From Thiodubiliella sp900128405 (lineage in GTDB: Bacteria; Pseudomonadota; Gammaproteobacteria; PS1; Pseudothioglobaceae): 64,000 nt of DNA. Under the pieces are notes generated by a model that was not told the origin of the DNA, did not search any database, and saw nothing but the letters and a program-made list of their open reading frames with translations. Positions 34,347 to 42,083 of this stretch are shown here, piece by piece (within the stretch, counting starts at the first letter, position 1; every line of letters starts with the position of its first letter). The position numbers were made by a program, and so were the translations under genes. Location: the NCBI GenBank assembly GCA_963682085.1, contig OY821614.1, positions 1 through 64,000 of the forward strand. The letters are read 5' to 3'.

Positions 34347-34500
34347 TTATCCACTTTCTCCACAGGCATCTTCATATTTAGATTTATTATATCAGACTCA
34401 GTTAAGATAGCATTTATCGTTATAGGATAAAGCCGAATTTCTTCTATATTTTCCTCTTTATTATCTTTGAACTATAATCTAAAGGGTATCCACACCATTT
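34347..34500 (-). pseudogene. Decayed seventh copy of the exported GNAT-like family (C-terminal remnant)
   Basis: Reading the minus strand gives QRYK-type sequence followed by EENIEEIRLYP, then stops and shifts. The end then reads YEDACGESG and TAA, matching IRLYS...EGACGSG at the ends of the intact copies. The 5' two thirds are gone. It marks the original upstream boundary of the array. Confidence 0.7.
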
Positions 34501-34706
34501 ATAAAAAATAACCAAACTAATTTTATCTATTTTTTACTGTATAGCTTACTAATGAAATTAGTCTCATTTAAGATATCATTCCAAGCATCATAAGATTTAT
34601 TCACAATGTCGTTATAACTGCATACTTGGATTTAGAAGTAAAAATATAATAAAAAGTTTGAGCAAAAGGCATCAAATAAAGATAAAATTTTGCTAGTTGG
34701 GAGTGT
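34501..34706. other. AT-rich spacer between paralogue remnant and cassette region
   Basis: I see no gene, RNA or clear regulatory signal here. Low-complexity AT-rich DNA with several stops in all frames. Confidence 0.4.
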
Positions 34707-34774
34707 ATGCATTCTATGCACAGCGTGTGAATGAGAGCAAAGGGCGTGCTTTTATCTGTCTATTGTAGTAACTT

Positions 34775-34781
34775 GTTAGGC
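34775..34781 (-). other. Isolated attC-type core site (half site)
   Basis: GCCTAAC on the minus strand fits the RYYYAAC consensus and contains the TAA stop of the nuclease gene, as expected for a cassette end. I could not find a matching GTTRRRY partner at the 57-bp distance seen in the other two sites, so the attC may be longer or decayed. Confidence 0.45.
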
Positions 34782-35450
34782 ATTTTCTAGGCTTAATTTC
34801 ATCTTATATTTTTTGCATTCAACAAGATCACTGGTTGTGCATGCCGCTACCAACCCTTTGTGAATTTCACTAGCAATAATAAGCCCTTTTACTATATGTT
34901 CAGGATGTTTATTTTTTACCAATCCAATATACATAGAAATTTGACCGTATACTTCATAAGTTGCTATACCAGCTTTAAGCTCAACAACTAATAGTTCATT
35001 ATCATTTTGTAACAACAAGTCTAAACGGACATTTTCGATAGAATACTCTGATTCGATGAGTTCATATTGAGGGAATAATTCACTAATTTGATTTTTCAGT
35101 GTGGTATGTAAGTCACGCTCGTAGCTAAATCTGCGGTTTTCTATTTTTTCTGTAGAAATTGTTTCAGGTTTAATAAAGTCTTCTTCTATTTCATTTCTTG
35201 ATCTAGACTTGATAAAGTTGTGATATTGAACAATTCCATTTCGAGCTGAACCATGGCAATAATCACCAACAGTTCGCTTTGCCCCACCGAGATCATATAA
35301 ATGTAGAATTTCAACTACTTTATTCAAATCAGTAACCCTAAAAATATCTTGCCCATAATTTTGAGATAGATGGTTTATACCTGATAGATAATTATTTACA
35401 GAGCTATCTGCATATTTTTTAGATAAATATTTTTTAAATTTTTCTTTCAT
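34776..35450 (-). CDS. Cassette-borne PD-(D/E)XK nuclease (NucS/RecB-like C-terminus)
   Basis: 224 aa in two parts. Residues 1-90 form a small helical domain like the SAM-like N-terminal domain of tyrosine recombinases (KFKKYLSKKYADSSVNNYLSG). Residues ~105-215 form a restriction-type fold: FSYERDLHTTL, RLDLLLQNDNELLVVELKAG with the catalytic D...ExK, and YGQISMYIG. This resembles the nuclease domain of NucS/DUF91 proteins. The biological target is unknown; defence or repair are both plausible. The start at 35450 follows GGGAGA. The stop lies in an attC core, so it is the body of a gene cassette. Confidence 0.78.
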   Translation of the reverse strand: MKEKFKKYLSKKYADSSVNNYLSGINHLSQNYGQDIFRVTDLNKVVEILHLYDLGGAKRTVGDYCHGSARNGIVQYHNFIKSRSRNEIEEDFIKPETISTEKIENRRFSYERDLHTTLKNQISELFPQYELIESEYSIENVRLDLLLQNDNELLVVELKAGIATYEVYGQISMYIGLVKNKHPEHIVKGLIIASEIHKGLVAACTTSDLVECKKYKMKLSLENA

Positions 35451-35474
35451 GGATTCTCCCAGTCACCTATTAAT

Positions 35475-35531
35475 GTTTAACGCTTGAATTCACCTGATTC
35501 GTAAGTGGTCAGGTGGAATGAATTGTTATGC
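35475..35531 (-). repeat. attC recombination site A (57 bp)
   Basis: On the minus strand the site starts GCATAAC and ends GTTAAAC (GTTRRRY). The inner arms are CACCTGA and TCAGGTG around CCACTTACGAA, and the L-side reads GAATTCAAGC. The upstream gene stops inside it at 35509-35511, and the next gene begins 25 bp after it. This layout is that of an integron attC. Confidence 0.82.
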
Positions 35532-36021
35532 AGTTTTTGTTTTTTTCATATTCAGACACGTATAAACGCACTGGCTCCCATATTTCAATGCAATTATCAT
35601 TTTGTTCAAAAAATTTCCCATGATTTTTTTCTGCAATATTTGTCATTTGCTGTAAGTTGCTTTGAATATTGTTGCCAGGTAATTTATTTTGTAGATCATC
35701 TAGTGTTATACAGTCATCTTTAGTTTGCTTCAACTCTAAAAAAGCATTTAGAATTCTAACATTAATTTGCCTTTGATTTTCTGGTTTAGCCCAACGTTCT
35801 AATTTCCTTTGGACTTTATTTATTTGTTTGTTTTCATTTTGATTATATTGGCTTTCCTTTATATTTTCTGTTTTTATAGATTTTTCAATGTCTGATAAGA
35901 TTTCAAGCCCCTCAAGCACCATTGAATGAGTCTCTTTAGTTGATATTTCTTTAGCAACAATATGAAATGCAACATTTTTAAAAATTTCCTGTGCTTGTGA
36001 TAATTTATATTCTATGTTCAT
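35509..36021 (-). CDS. Cassette gene of unknown function, winged-helix-like C-terminus
   Basis: 170 aa, not recognised. The N-terminal ~55 residues are helical (EYKLSQAQEIFKNVAFHIV). A charged Asn/Gln-rich linker follows. Residues ~88-160 (NVRILNAFLELKQTKDD...DDLQNKLP...GKFFEQNDNCIEIWEPVRLY) have the rhythm of a winged-helix DNA-binding domain, which is inference only. It has a good ribosome site (AAGGAAA). Its last nine codons are encoded by attC site A, as in mobile cassettes. It may work with the nuclease that follows. Confidence 0.7.
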   Translation of the reverse strand: MNIEYKLSQAQEIFKNVAFHIVAKEISTKETHSMVLEGLEILSDIEKSIKTENIKESQYNQNENKQINKVQRKLERWAKPENQRQINVRILNAFLELKQTKDDCITLDDLQNKLPGNNIQSNLQQMTNIAEKNHGKFFEQNDNCIEIWEPVRLYVSEYEKNKNCITIHST

Positions 36022-36130
36022 GACTATTTCCTTAGTAAAATATACATTATATAGTATTATTTAGAATAATATAGTATATTTTAGTAAATATATATTTTAA
36101 TTGACTTTAAATGTAGAATTACTAATTGAC

Positions 36131-36187
36131 GCATAACGCTTGAATTCAGTAACTGCGTAAGCGGTCGGCTGGAATGATTTATTATGT
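36131..36187 (-). repeat. attC recombination site B (57 bp)
   Basis: This has the same length and layout as site A. The minus strand starts ACATAAT (AAC core changed to AAT) and ends GTTATGC, with ATCATTCCAGCCGACCGCTT and TGAATTCAAGC inside. The small ORF at 36182-36310 stops within its first core. The altered core may weaken recombination. Confidence 0.75.
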
Positions 36188-36310
36188 GATTTTTAATATA
36201 CGGTCTGAGTTTGGTACCGTTTTATATAGTTGTTTTACTTTATTTATTGCTATTTGGTGTTGCTCATTTGTAGGCTTTTTATTATGTATTATTATTATAA
36301 AAGGACACAT
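36182..36310 (-). CDS. 42-aa cassette micro-ORF
   Basis: The ORF starts MCPFIIIIHNKKPTNEQHQI and ends DRILKIT, and its TAA lies in the outer core of attC site B. The placement is what is expected of a gene cassette, which is the main reason to list it. A weak TAGGAA site precedes the ATG. No family is recognised; it may also be the remnant of a longer cassette gene. Confidence 0.4.
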   Translation of the reverse strand: MCPFIIIIHNKKPTNEQHQIAINKVKQLYKTVPNSDRILKIT

Positions 36311-36463
36311 TTTCCTATATTAAAAATAAATCCTTAAAGTTAATATTAGCTAAATATAACAATAGAAAGCAGGCTAATTATTCAATAAATGTGTGGAATG
36401 GGCAATGCCGTTTTCGCTTTTACGCATAGTGTGAGAACGAGATACAACTCCTTGGGTGTTGTG

Positions 36464-38629
36464 CTAAACAAATTCTAATTTGGCATAGGCACTAATCAGC
36501 CATTTTGTGCCAGCAGTTTTAAATTTGATTTGCACTCTAGCGCTGTCGCCATCGCCTTCAAAATTCAGTATGGTGCCAAAGCCGAATTTGGCGTGTTTAA
36601 CTGTTCCTCCGATGGACAATTGACCGTTTGCACTGGGTGTAATTTCTTGGTTGAAGGAGTCATCTGCTTGGTAGTTTTGAGGTGTTGCACCATATTTTTG
36701 TTTAATTTGGTTAAGGTGTTTTTCTGGAATTTCTGAGAGAAAACGAGAAGGGTAGGCGTAGATAGATTGTCCGTGTAAAAAGCGTTTAATGGCAAATGAA
36801 AGTGACAGTTTTTTCATTGCACGAGTCATACCGACATAGCACAAACGCCTTTCTTCATCTATTAAATGGGGCTCATCTTTGGATTGTCTAGAAGGGAATA
36901 AATCTTCTTCCATACCTGTTAAAAAAACATAAGGAAACTCTAAGCCTTTGGCGGAGTGGATGGTCATTAGTTGCACATTTTGTGCGGGTGGTGAATTGGC
37001 ATCGCCACTGGAATCAAGTGATGCCAAAGAAAGAAAGCCTAAGGTTTCACTCATATCGTTGTCTTCTTCGTGTTGGTATTCTTTGGCAGCGGCAATCAGT
37101 TCTTCTAAGTTGGCGGTTTTACTGCCAGCTTTATCGGTTTTGTCGCTAGAATAATGTGCAACAAGTCCAGATGCTTTGATTAAATAAGCAACTTTTTCAG
37201 GCAAATCTAAGTGCTGGGTATCGTCTTGCATTTGCTCAATCAACTGAATAAATCCAGTCAAGGCATTGGCGGCACGAGTGGGTAAAGTTGATACTATGCT
37301 GGTTGCTGCTTGGAATAAATTGGTTTGATTTTCTCGTGCAAATTCTCGTATTTTTTCAACGGTAGCGGCACCAATACCACGCGTTGGAAAATTTACCACG
37401 CGTTCAAAGGCAACGCCGTCAGCAGTGGTTTCCATTAGGCGTAAATAACCTAAGGCATCTTTGATTTCAGCGCGTTCAAAAAAGCGCAAACCGCCGTAAA
37501 TAACATAAGAAATATTGTATTTAATCAATCGTTCTTCAAAGCCCCTAGATTGTGCATTTGAGCGATAAAGAATGGCACATTCGCTGGCCGACACCCCATT
37601 ATCAAGGTGCTTTTGAATGGCACTAACGACAAAATCTGCTTCGTCAATTTCTGTGCGTGCTTCATACAAATCAATTAAATTACCATCGCCAGAATCGGTC
37701 CATAGAGATTTCCCCATACGATTTGAATTGTGTGCAATCAGTGCATTTGAGGCATTTAGAATATTACCTGTTGAGCGATAATTCTGCTCCAGACGGATGG
37801 TTTTAAGGGGGGCAAAATCTTGTGTAAGTTTGGTGATATTTTCAATTTTTGCACCACGCCAACCATAAATAGACTGGTCGTCATCGCCAACGCAAAATAC
37901 CTTATTATCGCCGTTAAATAGCAACTTAATCCATTTGTATTGCACGGTGTTTGTGTCTTGAAATTCATCTACTAAAATATGTGCAAAGCGAGTTTGATAA
38001 TGCGTGAGCAACACTGGGTTATTTTTTAGCAATTCATAACTACGCACTAACAATTCGGCAAAATCAATCAAATCATTGGTATGACAATACGCCTCGTAGC
38101 GTTTGAATATTTCAAGGCTTTTTTTGACGAAAAAGTTATACCCCGCCTCAATATCATTGGGGCGAATGCCTTCATCTTTTTGCTGATTGATAAACCATTG
38201 GACTTTTCTAACTGGAAACTTACTTTCATCCATCTGATTTTCTTTCATTAAGCGTTTAACAATACGATATTGGTCTTGCTGGTCAAGAATTTGAAACTGA
38301 GGGCTTAGATTCGCCTCAATAGGGTGGGTGCGTAATAAGCGATGTGCCAAACCGTGAAAAGTGCCAACCCACATACTTCTAATAGGTCGCCTCAGTAGCA
38401 TATTAAGGCGTTCACGCATCTCATTAGCCGCTTTGTTGGTAAAGGTAACCGCCAAGATGGCATCGGTATGAAGTTTTTTTTGTGTGATTAAATAGACAAT
38501 GCGATGGGTTAGCACTCGGGTTTTTCCAGAGCCTGCACCTGCTAATATTAAAGCACTTTGCGTGTCATCTAAGGTAACAGATTGTGCTTGTTCATTGTTT
38601 AGTCCATCAATTATTTCAGATAAATTCAT
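36464..38629 (-). CDS. uvrD: UvrD/Rep-family DNA helicase II
   Basis: A 721-aa SF1A 3'-5' helicase used in mismatch and nucleotide-excision repair. Walker A is AGAGSGKTRVLTHR (residues ~31-44), motif II is LVDEFQDTN, and motif III is VGDDDQSIYGWRGA. The C-terminal motifs are LMTIHSAKGLEFPYVF and YVGMTRAMKKL. The C-terminal tail keeps the 'GxVKHxKFGxGTI' Tudor-like motif. The length is normal for UvrD. Its stop (GTTTAGC) abuts the cassette region, so the cassettes lie directly downstream. Confidence 0.95.
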   Translation of the reverse strand: MNLSEIIDGLNNEQAQSVTLDDTQSALILAGAGSGKTRVLTHRIVYLITQKKLHTDAILAVTFTNKAANEMRERLNMLLRRPIRSMWVGTFHGLAHRLLRTHPIEANLSPQFQILDQQDQYRIVKRLMKENQMDESKFPVRKVQWFINQQKDEGIRPNDIEAGYNFFVKKSLEIFKRYEAYCHTNDLIDFAELLVRSYELLKNNPVLLTHYQTRFAHILVDEFQDTNTVQYKWIKLLFNGDNKVFCVGDDDQSIYGWRGAKIENITKLTQDFAPLKTIRLEQNYRSTGNILNASNALIAHNSNRMGKSLWTDSGDGNLIDLYEARTEIDEADFVVSAIQKHLDNGVSASECAILYRSNAQSRGFEERLIKYNISYVIYGGLRFFERAEIKDALGYLRLMETTADGVAFERVVNFPTRGIGAATVEKIREFARENQTNLFQAATSIVSTLPTRAANALTGFIQLIEQMQDDTQHLDLPEKVAYLIKASGLVAHYSSDKTDKAGSKTANLEELIAAAKEYQHEEDNDMSETLGFLSLASLDSSGDANSPPAQNVQLMTIHSAKGLEFPYVFLTGMEEDLFPSRQSKDEPHLIDEERRLCYVGMTRAMKKLSLSFAIKRFLHGQSIYAYPSRFLSEIPEKHLNQIKQKYGATPQNYQADDSFNQEITPSANGQLSIGGTVKHAKFGFGTILNFEGDGDSARVQIKFKTAGTKWLISAYAKLEFV

Positions 38630-38746
38630 AATTTTTATTGTGTATTTATTTTAAATGGTTATAATATTGTCTTTCTCTTATTCAACAATTTAAGTTTGAC
38701 TAAGAAGTGAGAAATTATAAACACTATTTATCAAGGAGTAACAGTA

Positions 38747-38932
38747 ATGACATATTATGAAGGCGTTAAAAAAATGGAAGAAATGGGCGTAAATGACAAC
38801 TATATTCAAGGTTGGGTAGCCGGTTTTTTGCACAATCCTGAAATTGAAGAGCAAAGAATCACTGAAGAGTGGGAATCTGGCTTTGAAGATGGTAAAGAGC
38901 ATACAGATTCAAACTTTGGCAGTTTTTGCTAA
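38747..38932 (+). CDS. Small acidic protein of unknown function
   Basis: 61 aa, preceded by a strong ribosome site (AAGGAG, 8 nt) and followed by a strong terminator, so it is a real single-gene unit. It reads MTYYEGVKKMEEMGVNDNYI, then GWVAGFLHNPEIEEQRITEE and GFEDGKEH, and ends in Cys. I do not recognise a family. The paired 'GWxAGF...GFEDGK' motifs suggest a conserved helical fold. Confidence 0.75.
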   Translation: MTYYEGVKKMEEMGVNDNYIQGWVAGFLHNPEIEEQRITEEWESGFEDGKEHTDSNFGSFC

Positions 38933-38958
38933 TCTTTGTAAACTAATAAATTTTTGAA

Positions 38959-38986
38959 AAAAAAGCCCCGTTTATGGGGCTTTTTT
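38959..38986 (+). terminator. Rho-independent terminator
   Basis: AAAAAAGCCCC, loop GTTTAT, then GGGGCTTTTTT: a perfect 11-bp stem ending in a T run, 27 nt after the small acidic protein gene. It also lies just before epmB, which should therefore have its own promoter or rely on readthrough. Confidence 0.93.
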
Positions 38987-39000
38987 ATGGGTATTGCTTT

Positions 39001-39936
39001 ATGAATCATTGGCAACAAAACACCAGAAATACACTTAAAGGTGCAGACAAATGCAACGCTTTTTTTCACAGCGAGCAATTTGAAGACCAGAATTTTCCTA
39101 TTAAAATTCCCTTAGAATTTGCCAATCTCATTGATAAAAACAATCCAAACGACCCACTATTAAAACAAGTTTTGCCACAAATAAAAATTGAACAACAAGG
39201 TTTTTCAATTGAACCACTAGAAGATGAGAAAAATTCCCCCGTGGCAGGGCTTATTCATAAATACCCCAATCGAGTTTTATTAATTGCCTCTAGGGTTTGT
39301 GCGATTCATTGCCAATATTGTTTTAGACAAAATTTTAATTATAGCGAGCATGATGCTATCAGTAACTGGCAAGCGATTGAGGAATATATTCACACCCATC
39401 CGCAAGTGAATGAAGTAATATTAAGTGGTGGCGACCCGTTGAGTTTAAGCGATGAAAAATTACAGAGTTTAATTAACAATATTGAAAATATTCCACACAT
39501 TAAGAATCTTCGGTTTCATACGCGTAGTGCAGTGGTAACGCCGAGTAGAATTACTACCGAATTGGTAAAAATGCTGGGTAAAACTAGATTGCACATCGTG
39601 CTAGTTACCCATGTTAATCACGCTAATGAGTTGTCAGATAAATTTGCTGAGGCTATAGGACAATTAACCAAGGTAACTTTGCTTAATCAATCGGTTTTAC
39701 TCAAAGGTGTGAATGATTCTGTGTCGGTTCTAAGCACACTTTCTAGCGATTTATTTGCTTTGGGAATTTTGCCTTATTATTTACATTTATTGGATAAAGT
39801 TAGCGGTGCAGAGCATTTTTTAGTTGAGGATGAAACTGCCACTAAATTACACCGAGAATTAGGTAAAAAACTTAGCGGTTACTTAGTGCCTAGATTGGTA
39901 AGAGATGAGAATTTAGCGGCAAAAACTTGGCTTTAG
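39001..39936 (+). CDS. epmB: EF-P beta-lysylation protein EpmB (lysine 2,3-aminomutase)
   Basis: A ~311-aa radical-SAM enzyme. The cluster motif is CAIHCQYCFR (CxxxCxxC), preceded by NRVLLIASRV; SGGDPLSLSDEKL is the SAM/PLP-region signature. By family it converts L-alpha-lysine to (R)-beta-lysine, which EpmA attaches to elongation factor P. I chose ATG 39001 (MNHWQQNT) over 38974, which lies in the terminator loop. epmA and efp are not in the window. Its end overlaps the convergent thioredoxin gene by 4 nt. Confidence 0.9.
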   Translation: MNHWQQNTRNTLKGADKCNAFFHSEQFEDQNFPIKIPLEFANLIDKNNPNDPLLKQVLPQIKIEQQGFSIEPLEDEKNSPVAGLIHKYPNRVLLIASRVCAIHCQYCFRQNFNYSEHDAISNWQAIEEYIHTHPQVNEVILSGGDPLSLSDEKLQSLINNIENIPHIKNLRFHTRSAVVTPSRITTELVKMLGKTRLHIVLVTHVNHANELSDKFAEAIGQLTKVTLLNQSVLLKGVNDSVSVLSTLSSDLFALGILPYYLHLLDKVSGAEHFLVEDETATKLHRELGKKLSGYLVPRLVRDENLAAKTWL

Positions 39937-40439
39937 CGAATGGCTTCTTCTAAAGTTTTGATATTAATTTCCCCTATATAATGATTAATTAATGCCCCAT
40001 CAGGGGCGTAAATATAGGTGGTCGGCATACCAACCACTTTGCCAAATTTTTCAAATTCAGCACGATTTTTGTCACTGGATAAAATAATGGGGTAATTCAC
40101 CATAAAACTGTCGGTAAAGTCGGTAATTTTATCAATATTAACCTGTTCATAATCCATACCTAAGAGTTCCACCTTGTCTGAATGTTTGTCATAAAAATCA
40201 ACAAAAGCAGGGATTTCTTTAAGGCAAGGTGGACACCAAGTTGCCCAAAAATTCACCACCAAGTATTTGCCTTTAACGGTCTCATTATTGTGTATTTTTC
40301 CGTTCATATCCACCACTGAAAATTGTGGTAGTTGAATATTTTTTGGGGTGCTATTTTTAGAAAAAATTCCCCCCAGTGTTATGGCGTAAACGATACTTAA
40401 AGGAAGAATGATAGCGAGTATAATAAAGATTTTTTTCAT
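39933..40439 (-). CDS. TlpA/ResA-like thiol-disulfide oxidoreductase
   Basis: 168 aa with an N-terminal membrane anchor or signal (MKKIFIILAIILPLSIVYA) and a thioredoxin fold. The active site is FWATWCPPCLKEIP and the cis-Pro loop is VGMPTTYIY. By family it faces the periplasm and reduces disulfides, for example in cytochrome maturation. A longer ORF to 40475 exists, but it would overlap the divergent arsC-like gene; the 40439 start gives a proper signal peptide. Confidence 0.85.
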   Translation of the reverse strand: MKKIFIILAIILPLSIVYAITLGGIFSKNSTPKNIQLPQFSVVDMNGKIHNNETVKGKYLVVNFWATWCPPCLKEIPAFVDFYDKHSDKVELLGMDYEQVNIDKITDFTDSFMVNYPIILSSDKNRAEFEKFGKVVGMPTTYIYAPDGALINHYIGEINIKTLEEAIR

Positions 40440-40454
40440 ATAGAAGATTTTAAA

Positions 40455-40802
40455 ATGAGTGCAATAATTTATCATAATCCCAGATGCACAAAATCTCGGT
40501 TGACTCTAGGTATTTTAGAAGAAAAAGGTATTGATTTTCAAGTAATTAAATATTTGGACGACACCCCCTCTGCTGAAGAGTTAAAAGCACTACTTAGTCA
40601 ATTAAAATTAGATGCTAGGTCATTAATGCGCACCCATGAAGCGCCTTACAAAGCCAATAATTTAGAAGATAAAACACTCAGTGAAGCCGATTTAATCCAA
40701 GCAATGGTTGATTACCCAATTCTTATTGAGCGTCCCATTGTGAAAACCGATAAAGGCATAGTAATTGGGCGACCACCTGAAAATGTATTGGCGATTATTT
40801 AA
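40455..40802 (+). CDS. ArsC-family reductase (arsenate reductase-like, YfgD type)
   Basis: 115 aa with IIYHNPRCTKSRLTLGILEE, containing the redox Cys of the ArsC family, and the C-terminal IERPIVKTDKGIVIGRPPEN that binds the oxyanion. By family it reduces arsenate with glutathione/glutaredoxin, although many such proteins (YfgD) have no proven substrate. No other ars genes are nearby. It starts only 15 bp from the divergent thioredoxin gene, so the two share a short promoter region. Confidence 0.85.
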   Translation: MSAIIYHNPRCTKSRLTLGILEEKGIDFQVIKYLDDTPSAEELKALLSQLKLDARSLMRTHEAPYKANNLEDKTLSEADLIQAMVDYPILIERPIVKTDKGIVIGRPPENVLAII

Positions 40803-40805
40803 ACC

Positions 40806-42083
40806 CTAAAAAGCATAACTGATTTTAGTAAAAATTCTATCGTTATTTTTAATTGAATCAGTAGCAGTGGAGCCGCCAATATAATCAATGATGCCACCGC
40901 TTATTGAAAGTTTGTCATCAATAGCATAATCTAATGAAGTTCTGGCAAAACCTCCTGCATCACCTTTTTTGCCAAATACACCAGCAATTGCAGTTAAATT
41001 TAGAGTTTGATTGAGGTATGACTGAGTAAAACGAAGTGCGTGTTGATAGCTTTCTTGTTGGGTGAAATTATTGGATTGAGTGTTAATGATATCATCATAA
41101 TGATTGATTTTTCTCAATGCCAATTCATAGCTTATTGAACCATCGCTAATGCCAGTGTATTCCACGCCGATTAAAGCGTCTATTCTCGATCTTGTGTCAG
41201 TTAGTCCTGCGTATTTAATGTTGTTAAAATAGGCAACTTCTGTTTTTAATAAAAAACTGCGAACTACTTTGTTATAAGCCAAACCTAGCATTTTTGACCG
41301 GTTATCAAACTGTAAAACACCATCTTTAAAATAAGGTTTATCAAGGTAAGTATCAGCGAAATATACACCAAAATCATACCCAGAAAACTCGCCAGTGAGG
41401 CTAAGTGCAATGCCGGTATTTTTTAAATCATTATTGGGTTTATCCTCTGATAAATCAATGCTTTTTTTAAAATCAGAGCCGAATTTTGGATTTTTACTAA
41501 AACGATTTTCGTGCAAAATGGCAGTAGAAATTTTTAGGTTATCTTGATAATAATCTAATTTACTCATAAATCGACCAAGACGCAAATTTTTAATGTCAAT
41601 CAACCCCGGTGTGCGATTGTCTAATGGATTTAGAACATCGGTAATGCGAATAGCATCGGATTTACCCCAAACGACAATTTGTCTGCCAATTTTAAAATCA
41701 AGATTGGTACTAATACTACCTTCAATATTTAATTCGTTTAAATTTAATTCACTTTCATAGCCACTAGGCGTTGTTTCATAGTTGTTGCTAGCATAAAATA
41801 TAAAGTCATGATAGGCTTTCAAATTGCTGTTTACCTTAAAACCATTGTCCATTTTATAATCGGTGGTTAAATCCAATAATAGTTTGGTGGAAGATAGGTT
41901 TTTATCGTTATTAAAATTATAATGCGTTTCCAAATTAACGGAACCATACACAATATTTTTTTCAGGTGGTAATGTGGTGGTGATAATGTCGTCAATATTA
42001 TCATCAAACCCATCATCAAATCCTTCTTCAGCATTTAATAAAAAAGCATTTAAAAGGAGTAAGAATAATAAAACAAGCTTCAT
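40806..42083 (-). CDS. Outer-membrane beta-barrel protein, DUF1302-like
   Basis: 425 aa with a signal peptide (MKLVLLFLLLLNAFLLNA), an acidic stretch (EEGFDDGFDDNIDD), and alternating beta strands ending in KISYAF, a terminal Phe typical of outer-membrane barrels. The motif GRQIVVWGKSDAIRITDVLNP is characteristic of DUF1302-type proteins. It is the third gene of a run with a LolA-like protein and an RND/MMPL protein, a recurring arrangement thought to move lipids or hydrophobic compounds to the outer membrane. Cargo unknown. Confidence 0.82.
   Translation of the reverse strand: MKLVLLFLLLLNAFLLNAEEGFDDGFDDNIDDIITTTLPPEKNIVYGSVNLETHYNFNNDKNLSSTKLLLDLTTDYKMDNGFKVNSNLKAYHDFIFYASNNYETTPSGYESELNLNELNIEGSISTNLDFKIGRQIVVWGKSDAIRITDVLNPLDNRTPGLIDIKNLRLGRFMSKLDYYQDNLKISTAILHENRFSKNPKFGSDFKKSIDLSEDKPNNDLKNTGIALSLTGEFSGYDFGVYFADTYLDKPYFKDGVLQFDNRSKMLGLAYNKVVRSFLLKTEVAYFNNIKYAGLTDTRSRIDALIGVEYTGISDGSISYELALRKINHYDDIINTQSNNFTQQESYQHALRFTQSYLNQTLNLTAIAGVFGKKGDAGGFARTSLDYAIDDKLSISGGIIDYIGGSTATDSIKNNDRIFTKISYAF

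Larger units (their letters stand above)
34707..36444 (-). mobile_element. Integron-cassette cluster without integrase (CALIN-like)
   Basis: Two 57-bp sites at 35475-35531 and 36131-36187 align without gaps and have attC layout. Three minus-strand ORFs stop inside or at the edge of such a site, as cassette genes do. A lone RYYYAAC core (GCCTAAC on the minus strand) at 34775-34781 contains the stop of the last gene. Imperfect 21-bp relatives (CTCATTCACACGCTGTGCATA and CTCGTTCTCACACTATGCGTA) flank the block at 34707 and 36424. No integrase is in the window. Confidence 0.72.

Noticed and set aside
38974..39000. Upstream start for epmB
   Set aside because: The ATG lies in the loop of a strong terminator; the start at 39001 fits the family N-terminus.
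40440..40475. Longer start of the TlpA-like gene
   Set aside because: It would overlap the divergent arsC-like gene, and the signal peptide starts at 40439.
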